Shown here: piece after piece, positions 33,367-45,300 of the stretch
How positions within the stretch are numbered: the first letter of the stretch is position 1
How the letters are laid out: the number at the start of each line of letters is the position of its first letter
Made by a program: the position numbers and the translations under genes
Notes under the pieces: generated by a model
The model's database searches: none
The model's input: the letters and a program-made list of their open reading frames with translations, nothing else
Told to the model about the DNA's origin: nothing
Source: Closterium sp. Naga37s-1
Taxonomy: Eukaryota > Streptophyta > Zygnematophyceae > Desmidiales > Closteriaceae
Reading direction: 5' to 3'
Length of the DNA: 64,000 bases
NCBI GenBank assembly: GCA_947471745.1
Contig: CANJKZ010000724.1
Coordinates: forward strand, 3,763,501 to 3,827,500

Positions 33367-34392
33367 ATGGCTACCCCTAGTGTCCTCGCTTTTGACGCTG
33401 AGGGTCGGGCCATTGACTTTGATGTCTGGATAGATGACCTGCAGCTTTTCTTACAGTGCGACAGGGCAGACGGCCTCTCCCTCTTTGACCTCACTTCTGG
33501 TGCCTCTCCTGCCCCCGCTGCTGATGCTGACGCCACTGTTCGCTCACAGTGGGCCACGCGCGATGCTGCTGCACGTCTTGCTGTGCGTCGCCACCTGCCT
33601 ACCTCTGAGCGTGCACACTTTAGCCAGTACAAGAGTGCTCAGACCTTGTACGACGCTGTAGTTGCGCGCTACTCCTCCCCTGCCACTGCTGCACTGAGCC
33701 GCCTCATGCTACCGTACCTCTTCCCTGACCTTGCTGCCTTTCCCACAGTCGCTGACCTCATTACGCACCTCCGCACTAGTGACACTCGCTACCGCGCTGC
33801 GCTTCCTGCTGAGTTCTGCGCCAAGAACCCCCCCCCCATGTACATCACCCTCTACTACATAGTCACCCGGCTCCCTGACTCCCTTCGCGTAGTCAGGGAC
33901 CACTTCCTCTCAGTTTGCCCCACCACTCTCACCGTTGACCTCCTCGAGAAGTCCCTCCTAGCAGCAGAGAAGAGCATAGTCGCTGTAGGAGCCTCTCGTG
34001 GTGACCCTCGCACCCCCATCTTTGAGGGGTGTTCCCCCTCCCCCCTTTTGCCCTCTGTTGCCTCTGCTGCTGCGGCCGACCTCGTTGGGCTTGAGTTGGT
34101 CGGTGCGGCGTCTACCCCTAGCGGGAGACGTCGCCCTGGCAAGGGCAAGGGGGGCAGGGGCACTGGAGGAGCTAGCGGGGGCGGTGGAGGCGGAGGTGGA
34201 GGCGGTAGAGGGGGTGGGGGTGGCGGTGGGGGTGGTGGCGGGGGTGGAGGCGTCGGTGGCGGCAGTGGAGGCGGAGGCGGAGGCGGCGGTGGCGGTGGGA
34301 GCGGAGGTGGCGGCGGTGGAGGAGGAGGCGGCGGAGGAGGTGGAGCTGGTCGGGGTGGCGCTGCGCAGAGGGTCGGCTCCAGTGGTGGTCAG

Positions 34393-34424
<32 letters not shown>

Positions 34425-37400
34425 CACTCGTGACATCCCCTCCCCTCAGCAGCTCCGTGAGTGGTACGCTGCACGCCAGAGGGGTGGGGGTACTGGTCCG
34501 TGCACCTACGTCCTCCGCACCGGCGACCGCGCGGGTGAGCAGTGCGGGGGTGCGCAGTCCACCCAGCGCTGCTTTGGCCGCCTGACGGACGCTTGGCGTC
34601 ACCAGTTCCCTGAGGCCACTGAGATCCCCCGCTGGGGTGAGCTGTCTAGGGCGGGTGTAGCTGTCTTTGACCTTGACTTTGATGCTATTCTTGCTGCCAT
34701 GTATACTGTGACTATTAGTGATGAGGGTGACTGTTACCGGTGTTTTCCGCCCGACCCGGGCATTGAGACTGCTGCTCTAGGTACTGGTGAGGCTGCTGCT
34801 CTAGGTGCTAGCGAGGCTGCTGCTCTAGGTGCGTCTGCTCCCTCAGGTGCTGGTGAGTCTGCTCTCTCAGGTTCTGCGTCGGCTTCGGCCTCCCACACCT
34901 TCACCCTTGACTCGGGGGCTTCTCGCTCCTTCTTTCGAGACCGCACCACACTCACGCCGCTTGGCCGGCCAGTTGCAGTCTCTCTGGCAGACCCCTCTGG
35001 GGGTCCTGTCCTTGCTCACTTCTCCACTGTCCTCCCGTGTCCGGCGGCCCCCTCTGGCACCCTGTCTGGTCTTTACCTTCCCTCGTTCTCTACGAACTTG
35101 GTGAGTGGTGCTGACCTACAGGATGCGGGGGTTCACCAGTTCACTCCTGCAAGTCAGCGGGTGACCCACTGCACGGACGCTCGGACAGGCCGCCACCTGG
35201 CCACGTTTACCCGTCGGCCGGGGTCGAGCCTGTACACCCTGACCACTGAGTCTCCTCCAGTCACTGCGTCTGGTCAGGTAGCTGCGTCGGGTCAGGTGTT
35301 TGCTGCAGCGTCCAGGTCGGGTCCTGAGTCTGCCCCCTGTTCGTGTCGCCTCCTGTCTCACGAGACTCTCCTCTGGCACCACCGCCTTGGTCACCCCTCC
35401 CTGCTTCGTCTCCGAGGCATGGCCTCCCGTGTCCTTGTCTCTGGTCTTCCCCGGTCCCTCCCTCCCCTTCCTCCGGGGCCTGGCCCTGCCTGCGTCCCCT
35501 GTGTCGAGGGGCGGCAACGGGCTGCCCCTCACTCCTCCCAGTTTCCTCCGACAGAGGCCCCGCTGCAGACGCTTCACATGGACGTGTGGGGCCCGGCCCG
35601 CGTCCGTGGACAGGGTCACGAGCGCTACTTCCTGCTGGTGGTTGACGACTACTCGCGTTACACCACAGTCTTCCCCTTGCGCAGCAAGGGCGATGTCACT
35701 GAGGTGTTGATCGACTGGATCCGCGCAGCTTGTCTCCAGCTCAGGCAGAGCTTCGGCTCGGACTTTCCTGTTCAGCGTCTGCACTCTGACAGAGGTGGAG
35801 AGTTCTCCTCTGGCCTTCTGCGAGCCTACTGTCGTGCACGAGGTATCCGCCAGACCTTCACGCTTCCGGACTCTCCACAGCAAAATGGGATTGCTGAGCG
35901 CCGCATTGGCATGGTCATGGACGTCGCCCGTACGTCCATGATGCATGCGGCTGCCCCCCATTTTCTGTGGCCGTTTGCGGTTCGGTACGCGGCGCATCAG
36001 ATCAACCTTCACCCCAGGGTCTCCATGCCGGAGACCTCCCCAGCCTTGCTGTGGACGGGGAAGGTTGGCGATGCGTCTGCGTTCCGTGTCTGGGGATCTC
36101 GGGCGTTTGTCCGCGACTTGTCTGCGGACAAGCTGTCCCCTCGTGCTGCTCCTTGCGTCTTCCTTGGCTTCCCCCCTGACGCGCCAGGGTGGCAGTTCTA
36201 CCACCCCACCTCTCGCCGTGTTCTGTCCTCCCAGGACGTCACGTTTGACGAGTCGGTCCCCTACTACCGCCTCTTCCCCTACCGCACTCCGTCCCTCCCC
36301 CCGCCACCGCTCTTCCTTGTACCAAGTCCCCCCCCGGTAGACCCCCTCCCCCCTCAGGGTCCTGCCCCTTCAGGTGTGTCCCAGGTAGACGCAGTCGAGC
36401 CTGTCGAGGTTACTGGTGACTCTGGTGCTGCTGAGGGTGCTGAGCCTGGGGGTGCTGACTCTGGGGGTGCTGAGCCTGAGGGTGCTACTACTGGGGGTCC
36501 TGAGCCTGGGGGTGCTGAGCCTGGGGGTGCTGAGCCTGGGGGTGCTACGCCTGGGGGTGCTGAGCCTGGGGGTGCCACGCCTGGAGGTGCTGAGCTTGGG
36601 GGTGCGGAGCCTGAGGGAGCTGGGCCTGCTCGTGTGGCGTCTGGCGATGCTGAGCCTGGAGGTTCTCCGGGTGCTTCGTCTCGGCGGGAGCCACTCTCTC
36701 CACAGGAGCTGCGCGAGTGGTTTGCCCGGCGCTGGAGGCGTGCTGCTGGAGCTGGAGGTTCTTCGGCTGCTGAGGTTGCTGGTGCCGCCAGTCCCGGAGG
36801 TGCTCGTACAGGGAGTACTGGAGCTGCTGGGCCTGCGGGTACGACTGGAGCTGGAGCTGCTGAGGGTGTTGGCGCTGAGGCTACTGCTGTCGGTCCTGGA
36901 GGCGGTCCTGCTGGGGGTGCTACTGGTGCTGCTGGAGGTACTGGAGCTGGAGGTGCTGCTGGCGCTGGTGCTGCCGCTGGGGGTACTGGTGCTGTCCCTG
37001 CTGTGTCTGGAGTCGCCGCGCGGCCTCGACCGTACTTCGTTCTGCTCCTTCAGCAGGTTCTTGGTCTCCCGCCTTCTACTGGTCCTCCTCCTCCCTTAGA
37101 GTGTCCACAGCCTGTCCCGTCACAGTTACAGTTACAGCCGGCCTCCCCACTGCCCGCTCCTTCTCCCTACACTGGTCCTACTGGAGGTCTTGCTGAGCGT
37201 CGTGAGCCAGCGTCTCGCCCTGCGTCGCCTGTCGGTGCTGCTCGCACTAGTGGTCGTGGTTCGCGTCAGCGTCCTCCTCCTGTCCCTGGCACGCACCGGA
37301 TGTCTCTGCGTCCGTCCACTGCTCCTCTGTGTGCCCCTTTGCCTTCTCCTCCTGAGTCCTCTCTTCCTGCTCTTCCTGACCCGGAGTCGGACTCTCTTCG

Positions 37401-39285
37401 TGCTGCCAGTCCTACTGTCACGCGTCTCCTTGCTACTGTTGTCACTGACCCTTCCTTTGAGTCCACTGCTGCGTCTGCCCTAGTTACTGAGCTCGTCGAC
37501 TTTGCTGCTCGCTGTCGTCTAGACTACGCTGCTCGTCTTGTTGCTGAGTCTGAGTCTGTCTGTCCTCCGTCCGTCGGGGGTGAGTGTGCCCTTGGCACGG
37601 ACGTCCTTGAGGACAGGCAGGAGGAGTTCCAGTGTTTGGCTGCTGCTTCACCTCATCTCGTGTCCGTACTGCTTACCCCTGAGGGAGACCCGGATGCACT
37701 TGACATCCCGACTCCGCGCTCTTACGCGGAGGCGATAGAGGGTCCCTACTCCTCTCAGTGGCAGGCAGCTATGGACGCAGAGATGGCTTCCTGGAAGTCC
37801 ACAGGCACCTACGTTGACGAGGTTCCCCCGCCTGGGGCGAACATCGTCAGTGGCATGTGGATTTTCAGGGTGAAGCGGCCGCCGGGTTCTCCGCCTGTCT
37901 TCAAGGCGCGTTACGTGGCTCGTGGCTTCAGTCAGCGGCAGGGAGTTGACTACTTTCAGACCTTCTCTCCCACCCCGAAGATGACCACTCTTCGGGTACT
38001 GCTGCACATAGCTGCTCACCGCGACTACGAGCTGCACTCTCTTGACTTCAGCACTGCTTTCTTGCAGGGCAGCCTGCACGAGGAGATCTGGCTGCGTCGC
38101 CCACCTGGCTTCACTGGGTCTTTTCCTCCTGGCACCCAGTGGAGCCTCCGGCGGCCAGTCTACGGTCTCCGCCAGGCACCGCGTGAGTGGCACGACACAC
38201 TGAGGACTACACTTGCGGCTCTTGGGTTTGCTCCCTCTACTGCCGACCCGTCGCTGTTTCTGCGCACCGACACTTCTTTGCCGCCGTTCTACATCCTCGT
38301 GTACGTCGACGACTTGGTCTTCGCCACAGCTGACACTGCTGGACTCGCCCACGTGAAGTCCGAGCTGCAGAAGAGACACACGTGCACAGACCTGGGTGAA
38401 CTGCGCAGCTACCTTGGCTTGCAGATCACCCGGGACAGAGCACGCCGCACCATTACCCTGACTCAGTCACACATGGTGCAGCAGGTCCTTCAGCGCTTCG
38501 GCTTCACGTACTCCTCGCCTCAGGCCACTCCTCTGCCTACTCGCCACTCGCTCTCAGCTCTGCCTTCGGATGAGTCCGTAGAGTCGAGTGGTCCGTACCC
38601 AGAGCTTGTTGGCTGCCTCATGTACCTGATGACCTGCACACGACCTGACCTTGCATACCCTCTTAGCATTCTTGCACGCTATGTTGCTCCTGGGAGACAC
38701 CGACCGGAGCACATGGCTGCAGCGAAGAGGGTGTTGCGCTACTTGTGCAGTACGTCGGGCATGGGGCTTGTGCTTGGAGGGCAGAGTCCAGTGGTCCTCA
38801 CTGGGCACGCAGACGCTTCTTGGGCTGACGACCAGGCTACGCAGCGGTCGTCACAGGGTTACACCTTCAGCCTTGGTTCCGGCTCTGTTTCGTGGCGGGC
38901 TACCCGCTCGTCTTCTGTTCTCGGCTCCAGTTGTGAGGCTGAGATCTACGCCGGGGCCATGGCTGCACAGGAGCTTCGCTGGCTCACCTACCTGCTGACT
39001 GACCTCGGAGAGCCGCCTCGTTCTCCTCCAGTGCTGTACGTAGACAACAAGGCCATGCTGGCCTTGTGTCGAGAGCAGAGACTGGAGCACAGAACGAAGC
39101 ACATTGCTCTCCGTTACTTCCTTGCTCGTGAGCTACAGCAGCGTGGTCAGCTGCGGCTTGCGTACGTGGCCTCTGAGGCCAACACTGCTGATATCTTCAC
39201 CAAGGCACTTGCGCCTTGTGATCATCAGCGCTTCTGTACTCAGCTTGGTCTTGTGCCTACCTTGCCTCACTTGCTCACCCCTTGA
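33367..39285 (+). CDS. R3 gag-pol polyprotein, 1972 aa, intact
   Basis: A single frame, so Gag and Pol are made as one precursor and cut by the element's protease. Gag about 1-260; poly-Gly linker 262-335; polyGln about 345; PQQLREWY; knuckle from Cys379 with CX13C, then Gln where siblings have His (codon 34555-34557). Protease active site Asp515 (LDSGAS). Integrase zinc region from about 671 (HHRLGHPS ... CVPC) and DDE core: HMDVWGP (739), LHSDRGGEF (about 805), PQQNGIAERR (about 837). GAEPGG repeat linker about 1020-1090, then QELREWFARRW. RT from about 1480 with YVDD at 1646; RNase H with DASWADD (1816) and YVDNKA (1891). Order PR-IN-RT-RH defines Ty1/copia. No stop or frameshift was seen. 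Confidence 0.95.
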
Positions 39286-39498
39286 CCTTGTTTGTACTGT
39301 TGCATATATATATACCCCTGCTCTTGCTTGTCTAGTCTTATATATATATATATATGCAATCCTGTATGTGAACTGGCCTTGTGGCCTTGAACTTGTGCTC
39401 GGAATGTGTGGTGACTTTGTGATCCACCCTGAGCTTGTTTTGCTTTGCTTGACTGGTCTTGTGACCCCTTGTTCTCCCCCACTTTGCCTATGGGGGTG
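39286..39498 (+). other. R3 3' UTR and polypurine tract
   Basis: Contains two TATATA runs, a segment conserved in R1-R6 (GATCCACCCTGAGCTTG ... CTTGTGACCCCTTGTT) and the PPT TATGGGGGTG at 39489-39498, just before the 3' LTR. Confidence 0.8.
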
Positions 39499-39628
39499 TG
39501 TCAGATTTATATGACATAGCTACTGTAGGCTATAGTGGGGTAGCACATATGGGGTACAGTTGTCTAGGGTTTGCTTTTTGTACCCAACTTTCACTTAGTC
39601 ATTTTCATTCCTGTTTTCTTAATTCACA
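39499..39628 (+). repeat. R3 3' LTR
   Basis: 130 bp, no difference seen from the 5' copy. Confidence 0.95.
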
Positions 39629-39672
39629 ATTCTTGGTGTCTAGCTCCCACCGTTGTAGAGTTAATCTCCTCA
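39629..39672 (+). repeat. R0 3' LTR, right part
   Basis: It starts with ATTCT, the second copy of the R3 target duplication, and ends CTCCTCA. Compared with the 5' LTR, about 79 bp are missing just after TTGGTG, with a short microhomology (GTCTAG) at the junction. Confidence 0.85.
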
Positions 39673-39677
39673 GATAC

Positions 39678-42013
39678 CTTACTCATCTTGAAATTTACTG
39701 AACAATCATGATTCGAGTAGCATTGTTTGTTGGGAAAATATGTAAAACGTTAAAACCCACAGCCTGAATTAAAACAAGAGGCGACGAAATCGTCTTAGGG
39801 TTGCGGAGCAACTTAAAAGTGATAATATATATGAGTAACATCAAGTTCTAAATTTCAGAAAATGACTAATATTTTTAATCAGAACGTAGGTATACACATT
39901 CAATAGTTTAGTTTTAATGGACACAAAGTATCTAAGTATAACTACAGATATTATGCGTTACTGGGAAATATAATATATTTTTGTGATTGTTGTTTATAAT
40001 TCATGATTATAAGAATTCTTGATGGTTGGATTCATGTGTAGCATTTTATACGTTCTTGTTATGCTTTGTGATAATGTAGACATATCAAGAAAACATCAGA
40101 CAGTTGGTAATAATCTTCTTCGCGTTTTAAGAATTTCTCGGAAAAACTACTTTGTTCAACCAGAAACAAAAATGTGACAATAACAAAAAATTAGTGTACT
40201 ACTCGAGCTTTGTTGCCAACTGGGTTGCCTTGTGAAATTTGTCACTTTCCATTGAAATTCGGTTTCTTTTCAAGTCTTTGTTTTTTCTGTTTTTTGTTTT
40301 CTTTCTCGGTCCTATTGAGTTTTGTCATTATCTATTGAAGTTCTGGTGTGAAATCAGATTGTGCAGTTTCGGATCTTTCTTTGTTTTGTCTTTTTGTTTC
40401 GTCCTTAGAAACCTGTTTGTGTTTGGAGGTGGTTTGTTTTGTTCGAAATCTGATTGCATTCTAGGCTTTTGTTTTTTTCTTTCGATACTGTACAACTGCA
40501 TTTAGTTTCGAGTCTGATTCAATTCGAAACTGATTTAAGTCCCAAAACAAATGCTCAAAACCACTGTTTTAGCTTGCCGAAGTGGTCTAAACATAGCCCG
40601 TTTGTTTTCCTTACTGTGGTGGTTCAAGTCCCCACAAGCTCCAGAAGAATGAAAGTTGGGTTATACAACTAAGGCAAATGGTTAGACAACTAGGCAAATG
40701 GTTGGACAAAATTGGTTAGATAGGCCAACGAGAACATTCAACTGTTACTTCCTGTCCAATGGCAGAACTTTAGAACTTGAGGCTGTTTCAGCTGTTGTTG
40801 CTCTTCCTTTGACTCCTCTTTCTCTAGCTCATCCTCCCAGATGTCTTTCTCTAGCTCATGCTCTGAGATCTCTTTCTCTAGCTCATGCTCTTAGATCTCT
40901 TTCTCTAACTCATGCTCTGAGATTTCCTTGTTACTACTTGCTTAGTACTCAAACACACTGAGAGCGCTTTGCTGCTGTTTGCTACTCGAGCCAAGCAACC
41001 ATTCCTACGTTTATAACGCAAGTGTAGGCGTCCATACGTAAGCATCTCCAGCAACTTAGTCTTTTGAAGTGACATATTGTTTTGATATTGCTATATTTGT
41101 TTCCTATTCTTTCATTGATTTTCTCACTTAACCATTGCTACCATTACTTCACTTCCCCGTTACTTCACTTCCTCTTTTCTTCACTTCCTCTTTCCTTGCA
41201 GAATCTTTGTCGACTTCCAGGTTTTTGTTCTCGTGACATTGGTTTAGAGAGTCTCAGTTCCAGGTATCCACAAATACTTATTGTTTGCATGCTGTCTGTT
41301 TTTTCCTCTTTTATTCCCGACCATTCTTCCTTACTCAGCCATCTCGATTTCTGTTGTGCCTCTAGGAGGGTCCACGCGAGCAGTTTGACTCGAAGGCGAG
41401 TTTACTGCCAAAACATTTAAATGGGTGTCATATAAAGGTTTAATATGAGTAGCATTTTATTTCGATCTTGTTGATAGTGACCAACCACCTTCTGAAGGAT
41501 GCCATTTGAAATCGTTTCATGTTCTATCCCACACAATTTCACATGGTCTTTAGGTCAAGTTATTTTGCTTCCAAGCATTTTTGTCACTCTCTCTCCCCTT
41601 CCAGTTTTCTTAGGTGACACATTCAAGTATCTCAAATATCACATCGGTTCCAAAGTACCTGTAATTTGAAGGATTAGGTATATATCTCATTTGTATCTTT
41701 CCTTTGTATTTTCAGTTACAAACTCAATTGTGTCATAATGTGTGCTGTTAGGCTTTTCAACTTCGGTTTTTCGTACTAATGAAGCTTGTGAATTCGTGTA
41801 CTTATTTGTCATTTTTTTTTTTCAGGTAACCATTTCTCCCATCAATAGGTCCTGAAGACTTGTGCATTCATTTGTAAGGTTGTAATTTCAATCTTCACAG
41901 GAAAATCAGTTTAGGTGCATTGGATATCTCTGTTGTATTCTTGTTTATTGATTACTTTCAATCACTTTCCTGTCATAGGATATTGACCAAGTTACAGGGG
42001 TCGGAGCTGTTCT
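39678..42013 (+). other. AT-rich host locus, part 1
   Basis: A sharp drop in GC compared with the retroelements. It holds T-rich intron-like sequence, a 27-bp minisatellite and possible short exons on the plus strand: 41202-41263 (acceptor CCTTGCAG, donor GTATCC, 20 codons in phase ending 2, NLCRLPGFCSRDIGLESLSS) and a segment from 41366 after CCTCTAG that continues in phase. These are splice-site guesses without a recognised domain. The strand is assigned only because the OTU exon downstream is on plus. Confidence 0.35.
40817..40924 (+). repeat. Minisatellite, four 27-bp units
   Basis: Unit TCTTTCTCTAGCTCATGCTC plus TGAGATC, four copies with a few substitutions. In one frame it reads as a 9-residue repeat (SLAHALRSL). 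Confidence 0.85.
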
Positions 42014-42142
42014 TGTGGTAATTGGAACGAGAATGATTGCATTGAGCAGCATGGGGAGTACAAGTACCAAACCCTAAAGTGTTGTACCCCATATAAGCTA
42101 CCCCACTACAACCTACACAGACTATAGCATATGAGTTTGACA
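42014..42142 (-). repeat. R4 3' LTR
   Basis: 129 bp, minus-strand TGTCAAACTCATATGC ... CAATTACCACA. The PPT complement lies at 42143. It differs by one base from the copy at 49437-49565 (A for G within ACARCCTACAC). Confidence 0.93.
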
Positions 42143-42359
42143 CACCCCCATAGGCAAAGTGGGGGAGAACAAGGGGTCACAAGACCAGTCAAGCAAAGCA
42201 CAGCAAGCTCAGGGTGGATCACAACGTCACCACACATTCTGAGCACAAGTTCAAGGGCCACAAGGCCAGTCCACATGCAGGTATATATATATGAAGCTAA
42301 ACATGCAAGTGCAAGTATATAAAGGTCAAGGTACAAGCAAGGTCAAGGTACAAGCAAGG

Positions 42360-45300
42360 TCAAGAAGTGAGCAAGTGAGGCAAGGTAGGCACAAGACCTA
42401 ACAAAGTACAGAAGCGCTGATGGTCACAAGGCGCGAGTGCCTTGGTGAAGATATCAGCAGTGTTGGCCTCAGAGGCCACGTAAGCAAGGCGCAGCTGACC
42501 GCGCTGCTGCAGCTCACGAGCAAGGAAGTAGCGAAGAGCGATGTGCTTCGTTCTGTGCTCCAGTCTGTGCTCCCGACACAAGGCCAGCATGGCCTTGTTG
42601 TCTACGTACAGAACTGGAGGAGAACGAGGCGGCTCTCCTAGGTCAGTCAGCAGGTAGGTGAGCCAGCGTAGCTCCTGTGCAGCCATGGCCCCTGCGTAGA
42701 TCTCAGCCTCACAGCTGGAGCCGAGAACAGAAGACGAGCGGGTAGACCGCCACGAAACAGAGCCGGAACCAAGGCTGAAGGTGTAACCCTGTGACGACCG
42801 CTGCGTAGCCTGGTCGTCAGCCCAAGAAGCGTCTGCGTAACCAGTGAGGACCACTGGACTCCGCCCTCCAAGCACAAGCCCCATGCCCGACGTACTGCAC
42901 AAGTAGCGCAACACCCTCTTCGCTGCAGCCATGTGCTCTGGTCTGTGTCTCCCAGGAGCAACATAGCGTGCCAGAATGCTAAGAGGGTATGCAAGGTCAG
43001 GTCGAGTGCAGGTCATCAGGTACATGAGGCAGCCAACAAGCTCTGGGTACGGGCCACTCGACTCTACGGACTCATCCGAAGGCAGAGCTGAGAGCGAGTG
43101 GCGAGTAGACAGAGGAGTGGCCTGAGGCGAGGAGTACGTGAAGCCGAAGCGCTGAAGGACCTGCTGCACCATGTGTGACTGAGTCAGGGTAATGGTGCGC
43201 TGTGCTCTGTCCCGGGTGATCTGCAAGCCAAGGTAGCTGCGCAGTTCACCTAGGTCTGTGCACGTGTGTCTCTTCTGCAGCTCGGACTTCACGTAGGCGA
43301 GTCCAGCAGTGTCAGCTGTGGCAAAGACCAAGTCGTCGACGTACACGAGGATGTAGAACGGCGGCAAAGAAGTGTCGGTACGCAGAAACAGCGACGGGTC
43401 GGCAGTAGAAGGAGCAAACCCAAGAGCCGCAAGTGTAGTCCTCAGTGTGTCGTGCCACTCACGAGGTGCCTGGCGGAGACCGTAGACTGGCCGCCGGAGG
43501 CTCCACTAGGTGCCAGGAGGAAAAGTCCTAGTGAAGCCAGGTGGGCGGCGCAGCCAGATCTCCTCGTGCAGGCTGCCCTGCAAGAAAGCAGTGCTGAAGT
43601 CAAGAGAGTGAAGCTCGTAGTCACGGTGAGCGGCTAAGTGCAGCAGTACCCGAAGAGTGGTCATCTTTGGGGTGGGAGAGAAGGTCTGAAAGTAGTCAAC
43701 TCCCTGCCGCTGACTGAAGCCACGAGCCACGTAACGCGCCTTGAAGACAGGCGGAGAACCCGGCGGCCGCTTCACCCCGAAAATCCACATGCCACTGACG
43801 ATGTTCACCCCAGGCGGGGGAACATCGTCAACGTAGGTGCCTGTGGACTTCCAGGAAGCCATCTCTGCGTCCATGGCTGCCTGCCACTGAGAGGAGTAGG
43901 GACCCTCTATCGCCTCCGCGTAAGAGCGCGGAGTCGGGATGTCTGGTGCATCCGGGTCTCCCTCAGGGGCAAGTAACATGGACACGAGATGGGGTGAAGC
44001 AGCCGCAAGACACTAGAACTCCTCCTGCCTGTCCTCAAGGACGTCCGTGCCAAGAGCACACTCACCCCCGACGGACGGAGGACAGACAGACTCAGACTCA
44101 GCGACAAGACTAGCAGCGTAGTCTAGGCGACAGCGAGCAGCGAAGTCGACAAGCTCAGCAACTAGGGAAGACGCAGCAGTGGACTCAAAGGAAGGGTCAG
44201 TGACTACAGTAGCAAGGAGACGCGTGACAGTAGGACTGGCAGCACGAAGGGAGTCTGACTCAGGGTCAGCAAGAGCAGGAAGAGAGGACTAAGGAGGAGA
44301 AGGCAAAGGGGCACGCAGTGGAGCCGTGGAAGGACGCAGAGACATCCGGTGCGTGCCGGGGACAGGGGGAGGACGCTGACGCGAACTACAACCACTAGTG
44401 CGAGCAGCACGGACAGGCGACGCAGGGCGAGACGCAGGCTCACGACGCTCAGCAAGACCTCCAGTAGGACCAGTGTAGGGAGAAGGAGCAGGCAGAGGTG
44501 AGGTAGGCTGTAACTGTGACTCGGACTGGACAGGCGGTGGACACTCTAAGGGAGGAGCCGGACTAGCAGAGGGCGGAAGGCCAAGAACCTGCTCAAGGAG
44601 CGGAACGAAGTACGGCCGCGGCCGCGCAACTCCCCCAGAACCAGCAGGAACAGCACCAGCACCCCCAACTGCAGCACCAGCTCCAGTAGCACCCCCAGCT
44701 CCAGCAGCGCCAACTCCAGCACCCTCAGAGGCACCAGCACCAGATGCACCCTCAGCGCCAACACCCCCAGCAGCTCCAGCTCCAGCCGGACCACCAGAAG
44801 ACACAGCAGGTCCACCAGCACCAGCACCCCCAGTAGCACCGACGCCCGCAGCACCACCAGCTCCAGGACGAGAAGTACCCGCAGGCCCAGCAGCTCCAGT
44901 ACTCCCAGTACGAGCACCTCCGGGACCCGCGGCACCAGCACCCTCAGCAGCAGCAGAACCTCCAGTACCCGGAGCACCTCCAGCTCCAGCAGCACGCCTC
45001 CAGCGCCGGGCAAACCACTCTCGCAGCTCCTGTGGAGAGAGTAGCTCCCGTCGGGACGAAGCACCCGAAGAACCGCCAGGCCCAGCACCACCAGGCGCCA
45101 CACAAGCAGGCCCAGTACCCTCAGACTCCGCACCCCCAGACGCAGCACCCCCTGGCTCAGCACCCCCAGGCTCAGCACCCCCAGGCAAACTACCCCCAGG
45201 CTCAGCACCCCAAGGCTCAGCACCCCCAGGCGAAGTACCCCCAGGCTCAGCACCCCGAGTCGCAGCACCCCCAGACTCAGCACCTCCAGGCTCAGCACCC

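Larger units (their letters stand above)
32110..39628 (+). mobile_element. R3: full-length, apparently intact copia element in R0 3' LTR
   Basis: 7519 bp with 130-bp LTRs that appear identical and a perfect ATTCT duplication (32105-32109, 39629-39633). It has primer site, leader, an uninterrupted gag-pol frame, 3' UTR and PPT. It is the best candidate for an autonomous or recently active copy here. Two reservations: the primer site reads TGGTATAGAGCGGG, one base short of the usual TGGTATCAGAGC, and one knuckle His is Gln. Confidence 0.95.
9142..39672 (+). mobile_element. R0: outer copia retrotransposon, split by three insertions
   Basis: The LTRs begin TGTTGAAGG and end CTCCTCA. GATAC at 9137-9141 and again at 39673-39677 is a perfect 5-bp target duplication 30.5 kb apart, showing that everything between belongs to one original insertion plus later arrivals. 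Removing R1, R2 and R3 leaves about 7.6 kb in the order LTR, gag, protease, integrase, RT, RNase H, LTR. It is a different copia lineage from R1-R6: LTRs near 1.1 kb and a conventional CCHC zinc knuckle. Several lesions and visible LTR divergence mark it as the oldest element here. Confidence 0.92.

Noticed and set aside
40239..40505. 88-codon hydrophobic open frame in the AT-rich locus
   Set aside because: It is Phe/Leu-rich because the DNA is T-rich, typical of intron sequence; no conserved motif.
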